Source: Anaeramoeba flamelloides
Taxonomy: Eukaryota; Metamonada; Anaeramoebidae
Length of the DNA: 64,000 nucleotides
Assembly: GCA_027625915.1 (NCBI GenBank)
Contig: JANTQA010000033.1
Location: 3,410,001 to 3,474,000 of the forward strand
Direction: 5' to 3'
The notes below the pieces were generated by a model. The model saw only the letters and a list, made by a program, of their open reading frames with translations. It did not search any database and was not told the origin of the DNA. Positions 23,469-35,499 of the stretch are shown piece by piece. Positions within the stretch are counted from its first letter, which is position 1. Each line of letters begins with the position of its first letter. The translations under genes were made by a program, and so were the position numbers.

Positions 23469-23511
23469 CAGAATTTTATACAAATAATTGAACAATTAAT
23501 TCTATCTTTAA

Positions 23512-23705
23512 AGTCAGTTCCACTTTTAAGGCACCAACTTTCAACGAAATTTAAGACACAAAAAAATCTCAAATTAAGACACAAAATTTAGATTCTAGTA
23601 AAATAAATTGTAAAAAAAAAAAATTACAAATTTTGTGCCTTAATTTGAGATTTTTTTGTGCCTTAAATTTCGTTGATAGTTTGTGCCTTAAAAGTGGAAC
23701 TGACT
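23512..23705. mobile_element. CAGTCAG-family foldback MITE, copy b
   Basis: Foldback element homologous to copy a (GTCAGTTCCACTTTTAAGGC at the left and the mirror at the right). Its right end abuts a second TA microsatellite, consistent with TA targeting. Confidence 0.85.
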
Positions 23706-23706
23706 A

Positions 23707-23743
<37 letters not shown>
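23705..23743. repeat. (TA)n microsatellite
   Basis: TA run of about 38 bp with one TG interruption, touching the right end of the MITE. Confidence 0.95.
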
Positions 23744-23749
<6 letters not shown>

Positions 23750-25652
23750 GTCAAATATACAATATATTTGAAAGTAAAAATTAATATTACCACAAATACA
23801 AGTTCAAAAATTTAAATTGTATGATTTAATATATTGTCAATAAATTCAAAAAATTACTGCTATTTATTTCATTAATGAATATCTTTTAAACAATAATCCT
23901 CTTAATTATTAAATCACAGATAACTTTTTTTTTTATTTTTTTTTCAATTTTACCTATTTAATAATTCCAAAAATGAATATTCTTTAAAGAAATCCCTTTT
24001 TTTATAGTTAAATATAATAAATGATTGATAAATCATTTAATCGATGAATTAGAACATAAAATAAAAAAAAAATTTCGTATTAATATATTTTTTTTGAGTA
24101 AAAATGGATTAGATTATTATAGTTGATATTTTTCAGATCTCAAAATATTATAAAAGTTTAAAATTTGTTCCTGAATAAGAGAAAAGAGATCTCTAATTAA
24201 ATTTCTTTTTCTTATTTTGTATTTTTTTTTTTAATTTTAGTTAATGGGGCTTAAAGATACCTCTTACACTCATTTAATTTATGTTAAGATAAAAAGAATA
24301 AGTAAAATCTAATGTTTTACTCACTTCTTGAAAAAAAAAAAACAATTGAAACTCTATATCATTTCAGTTGGTTACTAAAGCTAAATTAGAAATTTAGATG
24401 AAAAGAAAAAAAATATTTTGGAATTGGGCTCATTTCAAGTTTTATCTTGTGTAAATAAGTGAAAAAAATTACTCCATAAAAAATATCAAAAAAAAAAAAA
24501 GTTAAAAGTTTTGTTTTTAAAAGATAAAAAGAAGAATTAAAAAGAAAAAAGAAAAAAAAAAAAGGTAATTTCAAAAACAAATATATAAAAATATGGGAAG
24601 GTTTTTTTTGTTAGAGCTGCGTTACCACCCTTGAATGGGTTGAGTAATTGTGTTATTTCACTTTCGCTTCTCAAAAAAAATTTTTCAACAAAGGAAGAAT
24701 GTGGATAAAAAAAAACATTTTTTGTCATCTTTACCTTTTCACGGAGACTATTTTTCTTTCTTTTTCAATGAAAAGGAAAATTGAAAATAAAAAAAATAAT
24801 TGCAAAAAATGGCTTTTAGGGATTTTCAAGTGCATTTCAATATTGAGAACATTTCAAACTTGTAAAAGCAAATTTAAAAAATAGGTAGAACAGCTCAAGA
24901 AAATAGTGTGAGTTCAGAAAGTTGAAATGGAAATTCTAAAATATTTAAATCAAAATTTAGCATGACCTAACAAGGTAAAAATTGTTAAAATTTGTTGAAA
25001 TTGTGAAAATTTCACATTTTTTCGAAAATAAATTCTCCTTGTACAAATACTACTTGTATTACATAACTTATTCAAGGATGCTTTTATATATTATTTTACT
25101 GGTTCCAACCTAAAAAAGTAGTCTTTAATGGGCAGTTTGCAAAAAATAACCAAAAAGATAATGCTCGGCTTACATTAAGAACTTTCAAAATTACAGCCAT
25201 GATACTTTTAAAATTTTCTGATTTTTAATAATCACGAATAATCAGTTGAGAGGTATTTTTTACTTGACTTGTAATTTTTTTGTGATCGAATTTGTTTATT
25301 GTATCATGATATATTTTTTCGTTTTGATTTTCAAGTTACTCATAATTTTGTGTTTCAGTGTCTCAATATTAGCAAGTAACCACTTGGATTTTTTCATTTG
25401 TAACTCTTCTTCCCAATATAACAAAAAGGAAATTTAGCAGTGAAAAAATGCAAAAAATAAATTTCTTTTTATTTGTTAAAAAAGGAAAAAATGAAAACAA
25501 TAATTAGATTAAAAGATTTTTTTTTTTAAATGATTTTGTATTGTTATTAGTTTTTCATTAAATAGAGTAAAATAAATAATAATACTTGTTGAATTTTCAG
25601 AGATATATAAATAATTATTTTAAAAACAGAATTATTTCAATAATCCACAATT
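23744..25652. other. Intergenic, no gene recognised
   Basis: AT-rich spacer. A frame at 25246-25437 encodes a very hydrophobic 63-residue peptide, but its composition is that of random AT-rich DNA. A block near 25310-25390 is loosely similar to 34670-34760, possibly an old repeat. Confidence 0.4.
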
Positions 25653-27014
25653 TTAAAATTTAATTTCAATACAATCATTTCTGCTGTTGGTAGTTACGGG
25701 ACAATATGGGCATTTTAATTTCGTTTTCCCACCTTCAAGAAGAGTTTTCATTGATGATTTCGAAATTACATGGCCACATTTTAATAAAACAGGTGGGTTT
25801 TTAGGGGTGGAACGTTCTTTCGAAACGGGGCAAATAAAGGAAGAATGGAATTTAAATTTGTTATCCACTGGTATTTCCATTGGCAATTCATCACCCGTGT
25901 TTATTGAAACCAGTCCCGAAACCTTTTTTAAAACGGGAACAGAAGATTCCCCTGCTTGGCACAATACTTCTAAGGGTGAGTGTGAAGGAATCCCTGCCAC
26001 CAAACAATAATTTTCAATAAACTCTTCGTGTAACTGCAACCAAATGGATCCATCAAACAATTCTGGAAATCTCCTTTGGGCAAAGCTATTGGTATAAACA
26101 AGACAACCAGCCAGTTGTTTAATTTCTTTTAAATGGGTTGAACCGAATTGCTTAAACCATTGACGAGAATAATTGATTGCTTCTTTTAATTTCTTTTTGG
26201 AAAGTAAATCTAAATAAAATGCCTTGTGCAATTTAAATTCAAAAGAGTGTGTTCTTTTAATGATTTGTTGTTGCTGTTGTTGCGTATTGTTGTTTTGTTT
26301 ATTTTCTTTTTTTTCATTTCCATTTTTATCTTCTTCCTCTTTCTCTTTCTCGATTTCAATTTCAATTTCAATTTCAATTTCAATTTTTTCTTGTTTTTCT
26401 TTTTTTTCTTTTTTTATTCCTCTTCCTCTTTTGGCTTCTTTTTGATTCTCATTTTGGTTTTTGTTTTTTTTGTTTCTTTCTTCACTGAAACCGTCTTTGT
26501 CTTCTATCTGTCCTATTTGTTGAACCCAATTTAAAGCACTCTTTATGTCTCTTCCATCCAATTGCACAAGCACCTGATGCATTTTAACCATTAAACCACG
26601 AAATCCTTCTGGGATTTTAGATCCAGACTCCTTAATAAATACATCAGCAAGTTCAAAATCACCAATACGATACAAGTGCTCTGCAATGAGCTGATCCATG
26701 AGTTCCTTTTCCAATTTTTTGGTGCTTAAAAAAGGGATTTCATTCGAAGACAAACTAACCAAATGCTTACCAACCTTGCTTAAGACACGATGGTAATCCT
26801 TTTGTGATTTTTTGATTTCGCTGTCTCGTTTTTCTTGATGCAAAGACTCTTCCCATCCGTTCAGAATTTGAAACATCATTTCTTCGTCCTCAGACATTGC
26901 AGACACAAATTCAACACCATTTTCTAAGGACTCAAGTGTTAATCTTAGTTGGGTGTCTGTTTCTTGTAAAGTTTTTTGGTGAGTGGTTTTTAATTCCTCA
27001 ATAAGTGTTTCCAT
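25653..27014 (-). CDS. RMD5/GID2-like RING E3 ubiquitin ligase (CTLH/GID complex)
   Basis: A single-exon 453-residue protein. Order of parts: N-terminal helical region (1-100), LisH motif (about 106-138, LIAEHLYRIGDFELADVFIKE), CTLH/CRA region (about 139-345) split by a low-complexity insert at 178-252 (Lys/Glu, an EI repeat and a Gln run), and a C-terminal RING-type domain (394-438). The RING is of the degenerate RMND5 kind: CPVS, then LKCGH, then CPYCP, without all eight zinc ligands. RMD5/RMND5 pairs with MAEA/FYV10 to form the catalytic core of the GID/CTLH complex, which ubiquitinates metabolic enzymes (family knowledge). The start is the first ATG, just after an A/T-rich leader. It is one of the clearest genes in the window. 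The insert coincides with a hexanucleotide repeat. Confidence 0.9.
   Translation of the reverse strand: METLIEELKTTHQKTLQETDTQLRLTLESLENGVEFVSAMSEDEEMMFQILNGWEESLHQEKRDSEIKKSQKDYHRVLSKVGKHLVSLSSNEIPFLSTKKLEKELMDQLIAEHLYRIGDFELADVFIKESGSKIPEGFRGLMVKMHQVLVQLDGRDIKSALNWVQQIGQIEDKDGFSEERNKKNKNQNENQKEAKRGRGIKKEKKEKQEKIEIEIEIEIEIEKEKEEEDKNGNEKKENKQNNNTQQQQQQIIKRTHSFEFKLHKAFYLDLLSKKKLKEAINYSRQWFKQFGSTHLKEIKQLAGCLVYTNSFAQRRFPELFDGSIWLQLHEEFIENYCLVAGIPSHSPLEVLCQAGESSVPVLKKVSGLVSINTGDELPMEIPVDNKFKFHSSFICPVSKERSTPKNPPVLLKCGHVISKSSMKTLLEGGKTKLKCPYCPVTTNSRNDCIEIKF
26351..26388. repeat. In-frame hexanucleotide repeat in the RMD5-like gene
   Basis: Five to six ATTTCA units on the + strand encode the EIEIEIEIEI stretch (residues 211-221) on the coding strand. 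Confidence 0.9.
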
Positions 27015-28463
27015 TTTTTAATTTAGGGTTTATGATTGGTTTTTTTGTTGATTGAAAATGAAAAAAAGGCTTTTTTGTTTTTTTTTTTTAGAAAGCAAGG
27101 CTATCAAAGGCTTGAAAAAGAATAATTGTTTTGGTTGACTGAAATTGTTTTATTCTCAAATTTTGATTGAATTGTTGTGAGTTTTATTTGGAAGTCAAAA
27201 ACAAAAAAATGGGTAATTGCATAGATTTTTGGAATAAATCACAATAATTTAATACTAATTTTCATTTGTTAACGAATTCATACTTTTGTTGTAAACTACG
27301 ATGAGATTAAAGATTCAATATATTTTGTTTCTCTGTATTTCTTGACGAACTGATAATACACTTATTTAAGGAAAGTCACTTTTTTTATTCCAGAGAACTT
27401 AAATTCAATGTACCATAGACTTAAAAATATTTAAAAGAATAATTGTAATTCACAACGGCCAAAATATTCGATATTTTTGGATATTTAAACAAAAGGATGA
27501 AAAAACTTTTACAAATTCCGAACATAAAGAGGCAATTTTTGAATTCGATTTTTTTTTTATCTCTTATCACAGAGACTTTTCCGTTCCAGTTTATCTCTCT
27601 GATTTATTTGTTCCCATTTTCATTAATTCGAGTATGTTTATCAAATGAGGTAGAGAGACCAATCTGAAAGAGGGTTTTGAAATTTGAAACTTTTCAAAGT
27701 AAATTTCAAATTTGGGTTGTGAAAAATGGTTTTACCAACTACAAAAATCTAAAAAAAAATATTTAACTTATAACAAAGATCGATCCAATGACCAATTGTA
27801 AGTGAATCAAAATTTTGTTCATCAACCAAGCAATATTTACATGGTATAAAATATCAATATCCTTAATATTCATACTAAATACCCAATATTCTGATAATTT
27901 TAAGAATCCTATTTATTGATTCAGTTTTATAATTAAAAAAATAGAAAAGGGAAAATAAAATCAAAATGAAATTGATTTTCTTAAATATGACTTGGCTGTT
28001 AAATAATAAAATATATTTAAAAATAAGTATAGACCAAAGTTCTTATATTAGCCAATAATGTTTTATCTTAGTGAAGTTATTCAAAACTAAAAAATTAGCA
28101 AATGTTTATTTTTTTTTTTCAAAAATTGTTTTAATGAACTTGTTTGTCACTTAAGTGGGTTGAAACAATATAAAACTCACTAGAATTAATACATCTGATA
28201 ATTTATTAAAAATTATATCGGTGCGCTTAAGTTCTAGATTCTCAAAATAATTAAAAAAAAAATTATTAAACATTAATTTTACTAAGAACTACAATTATAA
28301 ACTCTTTTTCAAATAAAAGGGCACAAAAAATTTTAAGAATTATTCATAAATGAATCAAATTAATTGTAGTATCATTCTAAAATCTAAGAAACGCTTTAAA
28401 ACATAAAAAAACACTCAACTGAATCTTTAAAACTCATTAAAACAGAACAATAAAAATTATAAT
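27015..28463. other. Intergenic, no gene recognised
   Basis: Spacer on the 5' side of the RMD5-like gene. No repeat family, RNA gene or coding exon was recognised. Confidence 0.5.
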
Positions 28464-28666
28464 TCAATATTTTAAAAATTTGTGTGACCTTTTATTTGAA
28501 ATGAGAAATCTTGTTTTGTAATTTGTAATGAAAAAAATTATAAACCCAATAAAAACCTTAGAACAAGGCGAATTGGGAAAAATTTCTCCACATTTTCTTG
28601 ATAATTCTTTACACGTCAAACTTTTGTTCTTTAAAGTCTCATATTCAATATAAAGCCACAATTCAT
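28464..28666 (-). pseudogene. Possible exon or relic with CENP-B/pogo-type HTH character
   Basis: After a CAG acceptor-like site (28667-28669) the frame reads ELWLYIEYETLKNKSLTCKE, then LSRKCGEIFPNSPCSK, then FIGFIIFFITNYKTRF before a stop. Its codon content stands out from the spacer. The order of conserved-looking positions resembles the CENP-B/Tc5 HTH domain of pogo-type transposases (helix, LT..E, a short P/S linker, then W/F..F..R). There is no start codon and no neighbouring exon was found. It could be a transposon relic or an exon of an unrelated gene. Confidence 0.3.
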
Positions 28667-31601
28667 CTGGTTATTTTGTTGGAATGTTTTTTCTTTATTT
28701 CTCTTTTCTTTGTTCCATGCATCAATCCAATAATGTTCTTTCTTAATTCCTATTTCTAACTCATTCGAAATCAAACTTAAACTGTTTCAGTTTATACACA
28801 GGTAGATTATTTCCAAAATTGGTTTTTTCTGATCTTGCTTTTTCATTTTCCAACTGTTCAATATCCAAAAATAAAAAAAGCAAAAAATGAAAAAATGAAT
28901 AATTAAAATGAAAATCACCAATAATTAATTATCTTATTAACAATTAAATTCGATGATATTGACTATTTGGGAGGTGTGCCCTTTTGTTTGAAAAATAGTT
29001 TAATTTCAGAGATAATAATATCTATTAAAAAAAAATAATTTAATGAAATATAATTAAAACTTTAATACAAAAAATATCACCATTATATATTATGAGATAA
29101 TAATAATAGAAAAAAAAAAAGAAAAAAATAAATTATTTTTAGAAATTTATTAAATTTTTTTTATGGAGATTATTTTTTTGAGATGGAAGATTAAATCTAT
29201 TGACTTTGTGTTTTTATATTTTGTGTTTATAATATTTAGTAATTATTGTAAGATAATTTTATCAAAAATATTCTCTAATCCTACTATTCTAGAGATTTTC
29301 CAAAACAAAATTAAAAGAATTATTGTTTTTTAAAAAATTCTACTTTTAGAAAAGAGAATTTCAGGTTTTTTTGGTATTTCTTATAAACCAAATTTCAAAA
29401 GTAGGGAAAACTTTATTATTATTTTGTCTTCTTTTTTCCTTTGTATTTCAAAAAATAAAATGTTTAATCTATATTTTTATTTATTAATATATATATTGGT
29501 TATTATCTCTAAAAAATTTACTATAATACATTATTATTTCAATTAAAATACAATTAAACAAATTTTTTTCTAATAAAAAATCTTCCCGTATTGTTGAAAT
29601 TTATCTGATATAATTTATCTTTCAGTAAAAAATATGTGTTAAAACAAGAATTCGTTTCATTTTGTAATATAATTTTAATATAATTAGTCAATTTTTTTGT
29701 TAATTTGTTAATTTTTTATTTTTTACCTTTCTTGAATTGTTTTCATAACTGATTTATTATTAAAAAAAAAATACAAAACTAATTATTTTTGTAATCTTAT
29801 AAAGGTTTCGATAATATTTTTTTTAGATTATCAGCTTGAATTCTTATCAATAAAAATATATAATGATTTTAGAACGTTTAGACTATTATTAGATTTATTA
29901 AAAATGTTTTTTAAAATGTTTACTCAACTTTAACTCAGCTTTGTAACAAAATATATCAGGAACAATAAAATCAAAAATGTCTTTATCTATTCCTTTTCCA
30001 AATTTACAATTCATTATTTTGTACATTTTAACAAATTCTTGAATTCATAATAATTATTTATTTCAAACTATAAGAGTAATTTATTAAATTTATTTCAACC
30101 CTTAATATATTTTAATAAAACGTGTAATTATTTGGAATTGTTAGATTCTATTAAAAAGGATCTAAATTATAAATCATGATATTATATTTCATACCAGTAT
30201 TAAAAAATAATTGAGAATATCAAACTTTGTAACTCTTCAAGTAATTTTAACTTATTTTAGAATTTAGAAAAATAATAATTTGAATAAAATTTAAAGATCT
30301 TCTCAAAAAAAACAATTAATTTTGAAAAAGAAATCAAAAGAAAGAAATTAAACCAATCATCCAAACAAAAGATAATTTTCTTTTTGTTTAATACCTGGTG
30401 GCTGGTTTGGTTGGGTATTTGCCTTTACAATAATTATCAATTAAGGAATAAATCTGAAATCTCAACTGATTATTTTATTTGATTTACTAACTATACAAAT
30501 ACTCTGGATAATAGATATCATTAAATGTATTCTATGTTTTTAATTCTATTTAGTTAAAACAATCATCTTGACATAATATTTTTTTTAAAAACAAAAGTTG
30601 AAATTCAACAGATTTCGTAAAAAGGTTTAACATAAAATGAACAATCTAAAGATTATTTAGGATCTTCGTTTTTTTGATTTTTTTTTTTTCAACCACATAT
30701 TGTACCTTTTAAATATTAGAGTAAGTTCAATTAGAATAAGCGTCTTATACCAGAAGTCAACATTTTCACCTTTTTTTACATTTACAATAAGATCTGAAAA
30801 CTTTATTGTTTTATTTAGTTGTGGTTTTGTTTGATTTTTACAATATAAAAAGCCTACTTGTGAAAAACAATTCATTACATTTTTTTTCAACATCAAAGAA
30901 AAATAACACAATAGAATGTTGAGATAAGAATAAAAGTTCAACCATTTAACCTTTCCCAAATCAGATAAAATAAATCAACTTAACATTCTATTGTAGTATT
31001 TAATTTTACTTGTGAAATTAATATTAATAAATTGTTTTTCAACAAGTACTTTGAATACTAAAAAAGCAACTGGTCACAGCCCAAAGTAAAATGCTGTTTT
31101 CTAATCTTCTTGGAAAATGTTAAAACAGTGAAAATTTTGACTTTCTGTTTTTGGTGCTCCTCCCTTAAACGGGAAAAAGTTTTTATGTAATTTGAAAATA
31201 CAAGCAATATAAAGCTTTTCATTTTTGATCGACAACAAAAGAAATAAAACAAAAATTATTTATTGTTGATACTGTTATCATTGAAATATAAGCAGAAAAT
31301 GAAATGAGAGAACGAAATTATAAATTTGTTTCTTGGGAACTGATTAGAAATAAATACATTTAATGTCCTGTGAAAAAATTTTCAATTTAACTTTTCATTT
31401 GAGGAATTCTCAAAAAGTAACAACAACAACAACAACAAAAAAAAAGTGTTTTGTTTGGCTTTTATAAATATTCTTTTGTTTTTTATTATTTTTCTTTTTT
31501 ACTGTGAAGTTACTTTAAAAATTTAAACGAATTAAAATTTGAAGCATATTCTGCTTATTTGATCTTATACCGTTGCTTGTTTTGTTGATTCAAAAAAGTC
31601 C
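28667..31601. other. Intergenic, no gene recognised
   Basis: About 2.9 kb of spacer. A 100-codon minus frame at 30657-30959 exists but is low in coding character and overlaps an inverted pair (ACAATAGAATGTTGAG near 30908 and its mirror near 30985). An (AAC)n run lies at about 31420-31437. Confidence 0.4.
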
Positions 31602-32295
31602 TTAAAGAAGGACACCTTTTCCTACGTTATTTTTTTCTTGTTGTTTGTTTTTTTCTGTTTTTTCATCTTTTTTCTCACCCTTTTCATTGGTATATCCAAT
31701 GTTGTATTTTTTTTGGTATTCGCTTATTTCTTCGTTTTTCATTTCGAATTGTTTTTTTAAAGTGTCAACCAATTCTTGGCTCTTTTTTAATTAAAAAATA
31801 GTATGTTAAAAAAAAAAGAATAAACGAAAATAAGAACAAAAGGAAATGAAAAAAAGAATGGTTAACAACATCAAATAAATATAAAGAAAGGTATGAATTC
31901 CTTACTGTTTCTAATTCTTTTGTTAATTCTTCGCGTATTTGTTCAGTGTTTTTTTCAACAAGGATGTTGTCCACAAGCCTCCAACACCTTCTATTTTTAT
32001 CAACACCCTTGATTTCAGTTAAAACAATTGTATGTTCTTTGACAGAATATTCTGCTTCACTAATTTGGTTTGAAAGCGCAGTTCTTTGTTGAGTTTTTTT
32101 TTTATACAATTGAATTACCTCTTCTTTGGTTTTTGGTTCTTGTTCTTTTTCTTTTTTTTTTTCTTCTTTTTTTGTTTGTTTTTCGTTTTCTTCCTTTTCA
32201 TTCTTTTCTGTTTTTTCATTCTTTTCATCCTTTTCATTAATTTCCTCATTTGGATCTATTTCAGTTACAATTGGTTTTTCATTTTCGATACTCAT
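31602..32295 (-). CDS. Prefoldin subunit 2
   Basis: Two exons, 32295-31906 and 31781-31602, are joined in phase 0 across a 124-nt intron with a GTAAGG donor and an AG acceptor, giving 189 residues. Residues 1-55 form a charged Lys/Glu extension. Residues 56-95 (EVIQLYKKKTQQRTALSNQI, then EAEYSVKEHTIVLTEI) form the first coiled coil. VDKNRRCWRLVDNILVEKN (98-116) is the signature beta-hairpin of prefoldin 2. Residues 117-160 form the second coiled coil, ending ISEYQKKYNI, and a Lys/Glu tail follows. It is a beta-type subunit of the hexameric cytosolic co-chaperone that passes unfolded actin and tubulin to CCT/TRiC (family knowledge). Reading through the intron gives a false hydrophobic C terminus; the spliced form restores the family ending. 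Confidence 0.9.
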
Positions 32296-32510
32296 GGTGT
32301 GTTCTTAAATTATCTATTAAAATTCAATAAAAAGAAGTTATTTTTCAAGAAAAAATGAATTTTTAAGATTTTAAGTTTTTATTTTGTTCATTTGTTTAGT
32401 TTGGAATTGAAATTAAGATTTGTTTTCCTTAAGAATGATATTAAAAATCATACACTATTTTTTCAAACCATTTGCCTAACAGCGTTAAAAAATACATTGT
32501 TGAGAGTATA

Positions 32511-32712
32511 CTGTAATTTTCCAATTAGGATATAAAACTTTTTATTTCAGATTCCAAAAATATTTATCATTTGATTATATTAATCGTCTAAAAAAACAAG
32601 ATCTTCACAAGATCATTTAGTCATGATTCGATCTTGAGTTTTATCAAGTTGGATAACATTATTTTTGAAATTTTGAGATAAAATGTATTTTTTTTTAATT
32701 TGAAAATAACAG
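32511..32712 (+). mobile_element. TA-type MITE, CTGTTATTTTCC family, short form
   Basis: A 202-bp copy of element B at 62500-62695. Shared blocks include CCAATT near the left end, AACAAGATCTTCACAAGATC, TTTTGAGATAAAAT and a terminal GAAAATAACAG. TA precedes the left end; the right duplication is lost. It lies just 5' of the prefoldin gene. Confidence 0.7.
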
Positions 32713-33013
32713 GAAGAAAAAACGTATTAGTTGTAATTATCATCCAATATTAATTTTTGACAAGACTTTGGGGGTTTTATTTTCTCTAGAACTGTCCAGC
32801 CTATGGAAATAATCATAAAAGCTGGATATCTGAGTAAAAAACATTTAACATTTCTAAGATATTAAATAATAATATTATTACTATTTTTGATATTATTGGA
32901 AAAAGAGATTCATCATATTTATTAGCCTTAGTGGGTAATAAATTTATTTTTGAGTCTTTAATAAAATTTCTGAATCACAATTTAGGAATTTGGGAAGTAC
33001 CGTAGAGTGCCTA

Positions 33014-33604
33014 GGTTTTTTTTAAATTCAGAAATAAATAGAAAATGTTTGAAATTTTCTTTTTATTTCAAAAATTAAAAAAAACCTAACAACAGTTTTC
33101 TTGAGGTTTTCTGTTTTTTTTATAAAATCTATCGATTTTCGTTAGGTTTTTTTGGGTTTTCTATTTATTTAGAAAATCAATAGATTTTCGTTAGGTTTTT
33201 TTTAATTTTTGAAATAAAACGAAAATTTACTAAAATTTTCTGTTTATTTCAAAAAGTAAAAAAAAACCTAGAACACTTCAGAAATAAAATAGAAAACCTC
33301 AAAAAAAACAAGAAAACTTCACAAATAAACAGAAAACTGAAGAAAACCTAACTTCTCTTTTCCAAAATTCAAAAGAATAGTGAAAAATCTTTGATTTTAC
33401 TCAATTCTTTTAAATTCTGGAAAAGCTAAAGGTGGTTTTTTTCAATTTTTGAAATGAAAAGAAAATTTAATAAAATTTCTTGTTATTTCAAAAAGAAAAA
33501 AAAAAACCTAACAAAAGGTGTCTAGGTTTTTTTTAATTTGAGAAATAAACTGAAAATTTGTTTAAATTTTCTTATTCTTTCTCAAAATCAAAAAAAAAAA
33601 AACC
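33014..33604. repeat. Array of about 75-bp palindromic units (AGGTTTTTTTT...AAAAAACCTA)
   Basis: Four hairpin-forming units lie at 33014-33086, 33194-33268, 33434-33508 and 33525-33604. Each starts GGTTTTTTT, contains GAAATAAA and GAAAATTT and closes with their mirrors ending AAAAAACC. Shorter GATTTTCGTTAGG pieces lie between. The left border carries GTAGAGTGCCTAGG. A related array is at 45533-45929. Confidence 0.7.
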
Positions 33605-34049
33605 TAACAGCAAATAAGAGGAATTAAAAACTCCTCCGTTAAATAATAATTTAAAAAAAAAGCAAGACTGTGGGTTTTTTCTACAAACAATTGACCGTAA
33701 TATTTTTGGGAATTTGAAAAAAAATTTTTTATCTATTGGTAATAGATAATAAAACCAAAATTTCAAAATATACAATTTTTTTTCTTCTTGTTCTAATAGT
33801 ACATCTATAACAAAATTTATTAGTAAAATTAAGTTGAAAATAATTTTGAAAGTTAACACCTTGATCTTTGAGGTAAATTTTAATTTAGGAATTGAATTTG
33901 TTTAAAATTTTATATTCTTTAGACATTTTTTTGATCATTTTAAGTTTTTGTAATAAAAATTTTAGGAAAAAATAAATTCGAATTATTTTCAGAATTCTTT
34001 TTTTTTTGTTAAACAAAATGCTCTTAAGGTTAACAATACCTGAAACACG

Positions 34050-35135
34050 ATAAAAATGTCTAGTATTAGGGTGTATGTCAGGCTCTTGTGGTTTGTAGCT
34101 GATCTCTCTATAACTTATTATAGACTTTAATAATGGTTAATATAGTAGTTAAAAAAGAATATATTTATTTTTTTCAGAAATCGAAAATGAAAGGCCTGAG
34201 AATGATTATTTGAAAGGTATTTATTGAAAAAAATATCATTTTTTTTTTTATTATTATTCTTGAAGAAGTGTAAATTAAACTCTAAATGTCATTTTACTTG
34301 AATTTTCTATTAAGAAAATTTTAGCAAAAAATAGTATATTTCACGATTATTCATACGAAAGACATACCCATTTTTTTTTTTTTAAGCTGAAAAAGTAAAA
34401 TTAAAAAATTGAGAAAAAAAATAATAAATTTGAAAAAGAAATTTTAAAAGGGTTTATGTAAAGTAATTTAGAAAAAATCAAAAAAAAAAAAAAAAACGAA
34501 AAAAATAATTTTATCTTTAAATAAAGTACACACATAATTACCACCACTATACTTTTTGTTAATTTAATTTGATAATTGATCATGAATTTTCATATGGAGA
34601 ATCATTATTAATTTATTGTAATTTCTTTTTTCTTTTTGTCTGATATGTTTTAAACTTTTGTTATTTTTTGACTTTGCTTTCGAATTTTTATTTTCAAGTT
34701 AATCATATTTTTACGTTCCATTATCCCCGGTATTAACAAGTTATAACTTGATGTTATTACTTTACTACTATACTTCAAACTATAAAACAATTTTAGTTGG
34801 TAAAAAACGGAAAAACAAATAAAATATGATTTTTTTGTTATCAATTGAAATTCTCATTTTCCTTTGACTCAATTGTCTCAATAATAAAATAATATTTTTT
34901 AAAAAAAAGCTCAAATAAAATTACACCCAAATAAAAATATTAATTTATATACCAAAAATCAAAATTATTATTAAATACCTACTGATCAATTAGTCTTGTA
35001 CTCTTCAATAATAATTTCTAAAAAAAATAATAAATTCTTTTTTTAACTACAGTCAGTTCCACTTTTAAAGTCTATAGTAAGTTAAGGATGGATCGTCTAC
35101 AAACCACAATAATATGTCATCACACATAATACAAG
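34050..35135. mobile_element. Inverted-repeat element of about 1.1 kb
   Basis: Arms of about 90-100 bp at roughly 34050-34133 and 35065-35150 are inverted copies (left TTGTGGTTTGTAGCTGATC and TTATAGACTTT, right the mirror). The interior is non-coding. A lone 19-bp end of the CAGTCAG MITE (35050-35068, preceded by TA) overlaps the inner side of the right arm. Confidence 0.5.
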
Positions 35136-35499
35136 ATAATATTTTTTTCCTGTTATAAGGATTATAAAGCTGAGATTCCCTCTGTTTGTTGAGAAATCTT
35201 TTAAAATTGGTTTTTTATTTTAAAATTTATTCATTTATTCTATCACTTGAAAAGACCAATAGCTGACTAAAATATTTTTTAGTGTAATTTTAGTATACAT
35301 TTTAATGTGTTGGGTCTTTTTTTTAAAAAAAAATAGATATTTATAACGTTTTAACTGTTATTTCCATAATAATTTTTCCGATTTGATTCAAAAATTTATG
35401 AATACTAGAATAAAAATCTATTTTCTCATTAAATACCTTTCCAAAAAAATATATATACAAGATAAGAAAATTATTTAAAAAAAATTATTTCAAAACTGT

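Noticed and set aside
23431-23743. Possible centromeric or telomeric repeat because of the TA runs
   Set aside because: They are simple TA microsatellites around a MITE that targets TA; there is no higher-order unit.
30657-30959. 100-codon minus-strand frame
   Set aside because: Hydrophobic/lysine composition typical of random AT-rich DNA, no family features, and an inverted repeat at its start.
31765-31905. C-terminal hydrophobic extension of the prefoldin frame (VVNHSFFHFLLFLFSF)
   Set aside because: This is intron read-through; splicing at GTAAGG gives the proper prefoldin 2 ending.
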